This document shows positions 63,638-64,000 of a stretch of 64,000 bases of DNA, one piece after another (position 1 is the stretch's first letter; the number at the start of each line of letters is the position of its first letter). The stretch covers positions 2,976,001 to 3,040,000 of the forward strand of contig NZ_CP166097.1 of assembly GCF_041228105.1 (NCBI RefSeq), in the 5' to 3' direction. Made by a program: the position numbers and the translations under genes. The notes under the pieces are model-generated. The model saw only the letters and a list, made by a program, of their open reading frames with translations. It had not been told where the DNA came from and made no database searches. The stretch comes from Pectobacterium aroidearum (GTDB lineage: Bacteria > Pseudomonadota > Gammaproteobacteria > Enterobacterales > Enterobacteriaceae).

Positions 63638-64000
63638 GCGAAAAGTTCTTTCTAAACGACGAACAACGGAACCAACTCGATTGGGAAAAAACGGACGGCA
63701 TGCTGCCGGTTGTCGTGCAACACGCAGTATCCGGTGAAGTATTGATGCTGGGCTACATGAATCAGGATGCCTTGCAGGCCACGGAGAAAAGCGGAAAAGT
63801 CACGTTTTTCTCGCGTACCAAACAGCGGTTGTGGACCAAAGGTGAATCTTCGGGACATTTCCTGAATGTCGTCTCTATTACGCCAGACTGCGATAACGAT
63901 ACGCTGCTGATTCTGGTTAACCCAATCGGGCCAACCTGTCATCTGGGCACCAGCAGCTGCTTCTCGCCTGCTGCCAGCGACTGGACGTTCCTCTATCAGT
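63631..64000 (+). CDS. hisI: Phosphoribosyl-AMP cyclohydrolase / phosphoribosyl-ATP pyrophosphatase, N-terminal part
   Basis: About 123 codons before the window edge. They cover the cyclohydrolase domain: [40 protein letters not shown], the metal-binding TPDCDNDT and [10 protein letters not shown]. The C-terminal pyrophosphatase domain lies outside the window. It starts at GTG 63631 with GGAG 8 bases upstream, inside the end of hisF. Confidence 0.95.

Overview
The window is chromosomal DNA of a soft-rot enterobacterium, most likely Pectobacterium or a close relative. The gene families are those of Enterobacterales. Long blocks follow Escherichia coli gene order, and a PL9 pectate lyase and a citrate-fermentation cluster sit between the conserved blocks. 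Essentially every base is coding or a short regulatory gap. I see no tRNA, rRNA, CRISPR array, insertion sequence or prophage. Left part (1-35139): the E. coli 21-22 minute block in order: uup (partial), rlmL, ycbX, zapC, pyrD, pepN, pncB, asnS, ompF, aspC, gloC, mepK, ldtD, mukB-mukE-mukF-cmoM, elyC, ycbJ, kdsB, ycaR, lpxK, msbA, ycaI. It covers rRNA modification, division, pyrimidine and NAD synthesis, the major porin, peptidoglycan remodelling, chromosome condensation (MukBEF) and lipid A/KDO synthesis and export. The E. coli ssu genes between pepN and pyrD are absent, and a secreted pectate lyase gene is inserted between ycbJ and kdsB. At about 35.2-35.4 kb the order jumps to the E. coli 44-45 minute region (tmaR, sbcB, plaP, yeeZ, hisLGDCBHAFI), so this is a rearrangement junction relative to E. 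coli. Right part (35457-64000): into the tmaR-his backbone are inserted a four-gene iron-chelate ABC transporter (binding protein, two permeases, ATPase) with a Fur-like box, a flagellar-brake gene ycgR with a near-consensus sigma-28 promoter, and a citrate locus. The citrate locus has a 2HCT transporter, a FAH-family enzyme and citC-D-E-F-X-G on the minus strand, divergent from a DpiB/DpiA (CitA/CitB) two-component system. The shared promoter carries 9-bp-spaced direct repeats and a CRP-like site. No oxaloacetate decarboxylase pump is present; the FAH-family enzyme is a candidate replacement. The window ends inside hisI of the attenuated his operon, whose leader peptide has six consecutive histidines. 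Most worth following up: a 68-codon leader ORF with a strong ribosome-binding site that overlaps the start of plaP by 11 bases, apparently an enlarged counterpart of E. coli YoeI; a terminator-like hairpin near the start of the same transcript; terminator-like hairpins in front of the pectate lyase and hisG; the FAH enzyme in the citrate operon; and a dispersed 22-bp intergenic motif seen four times.
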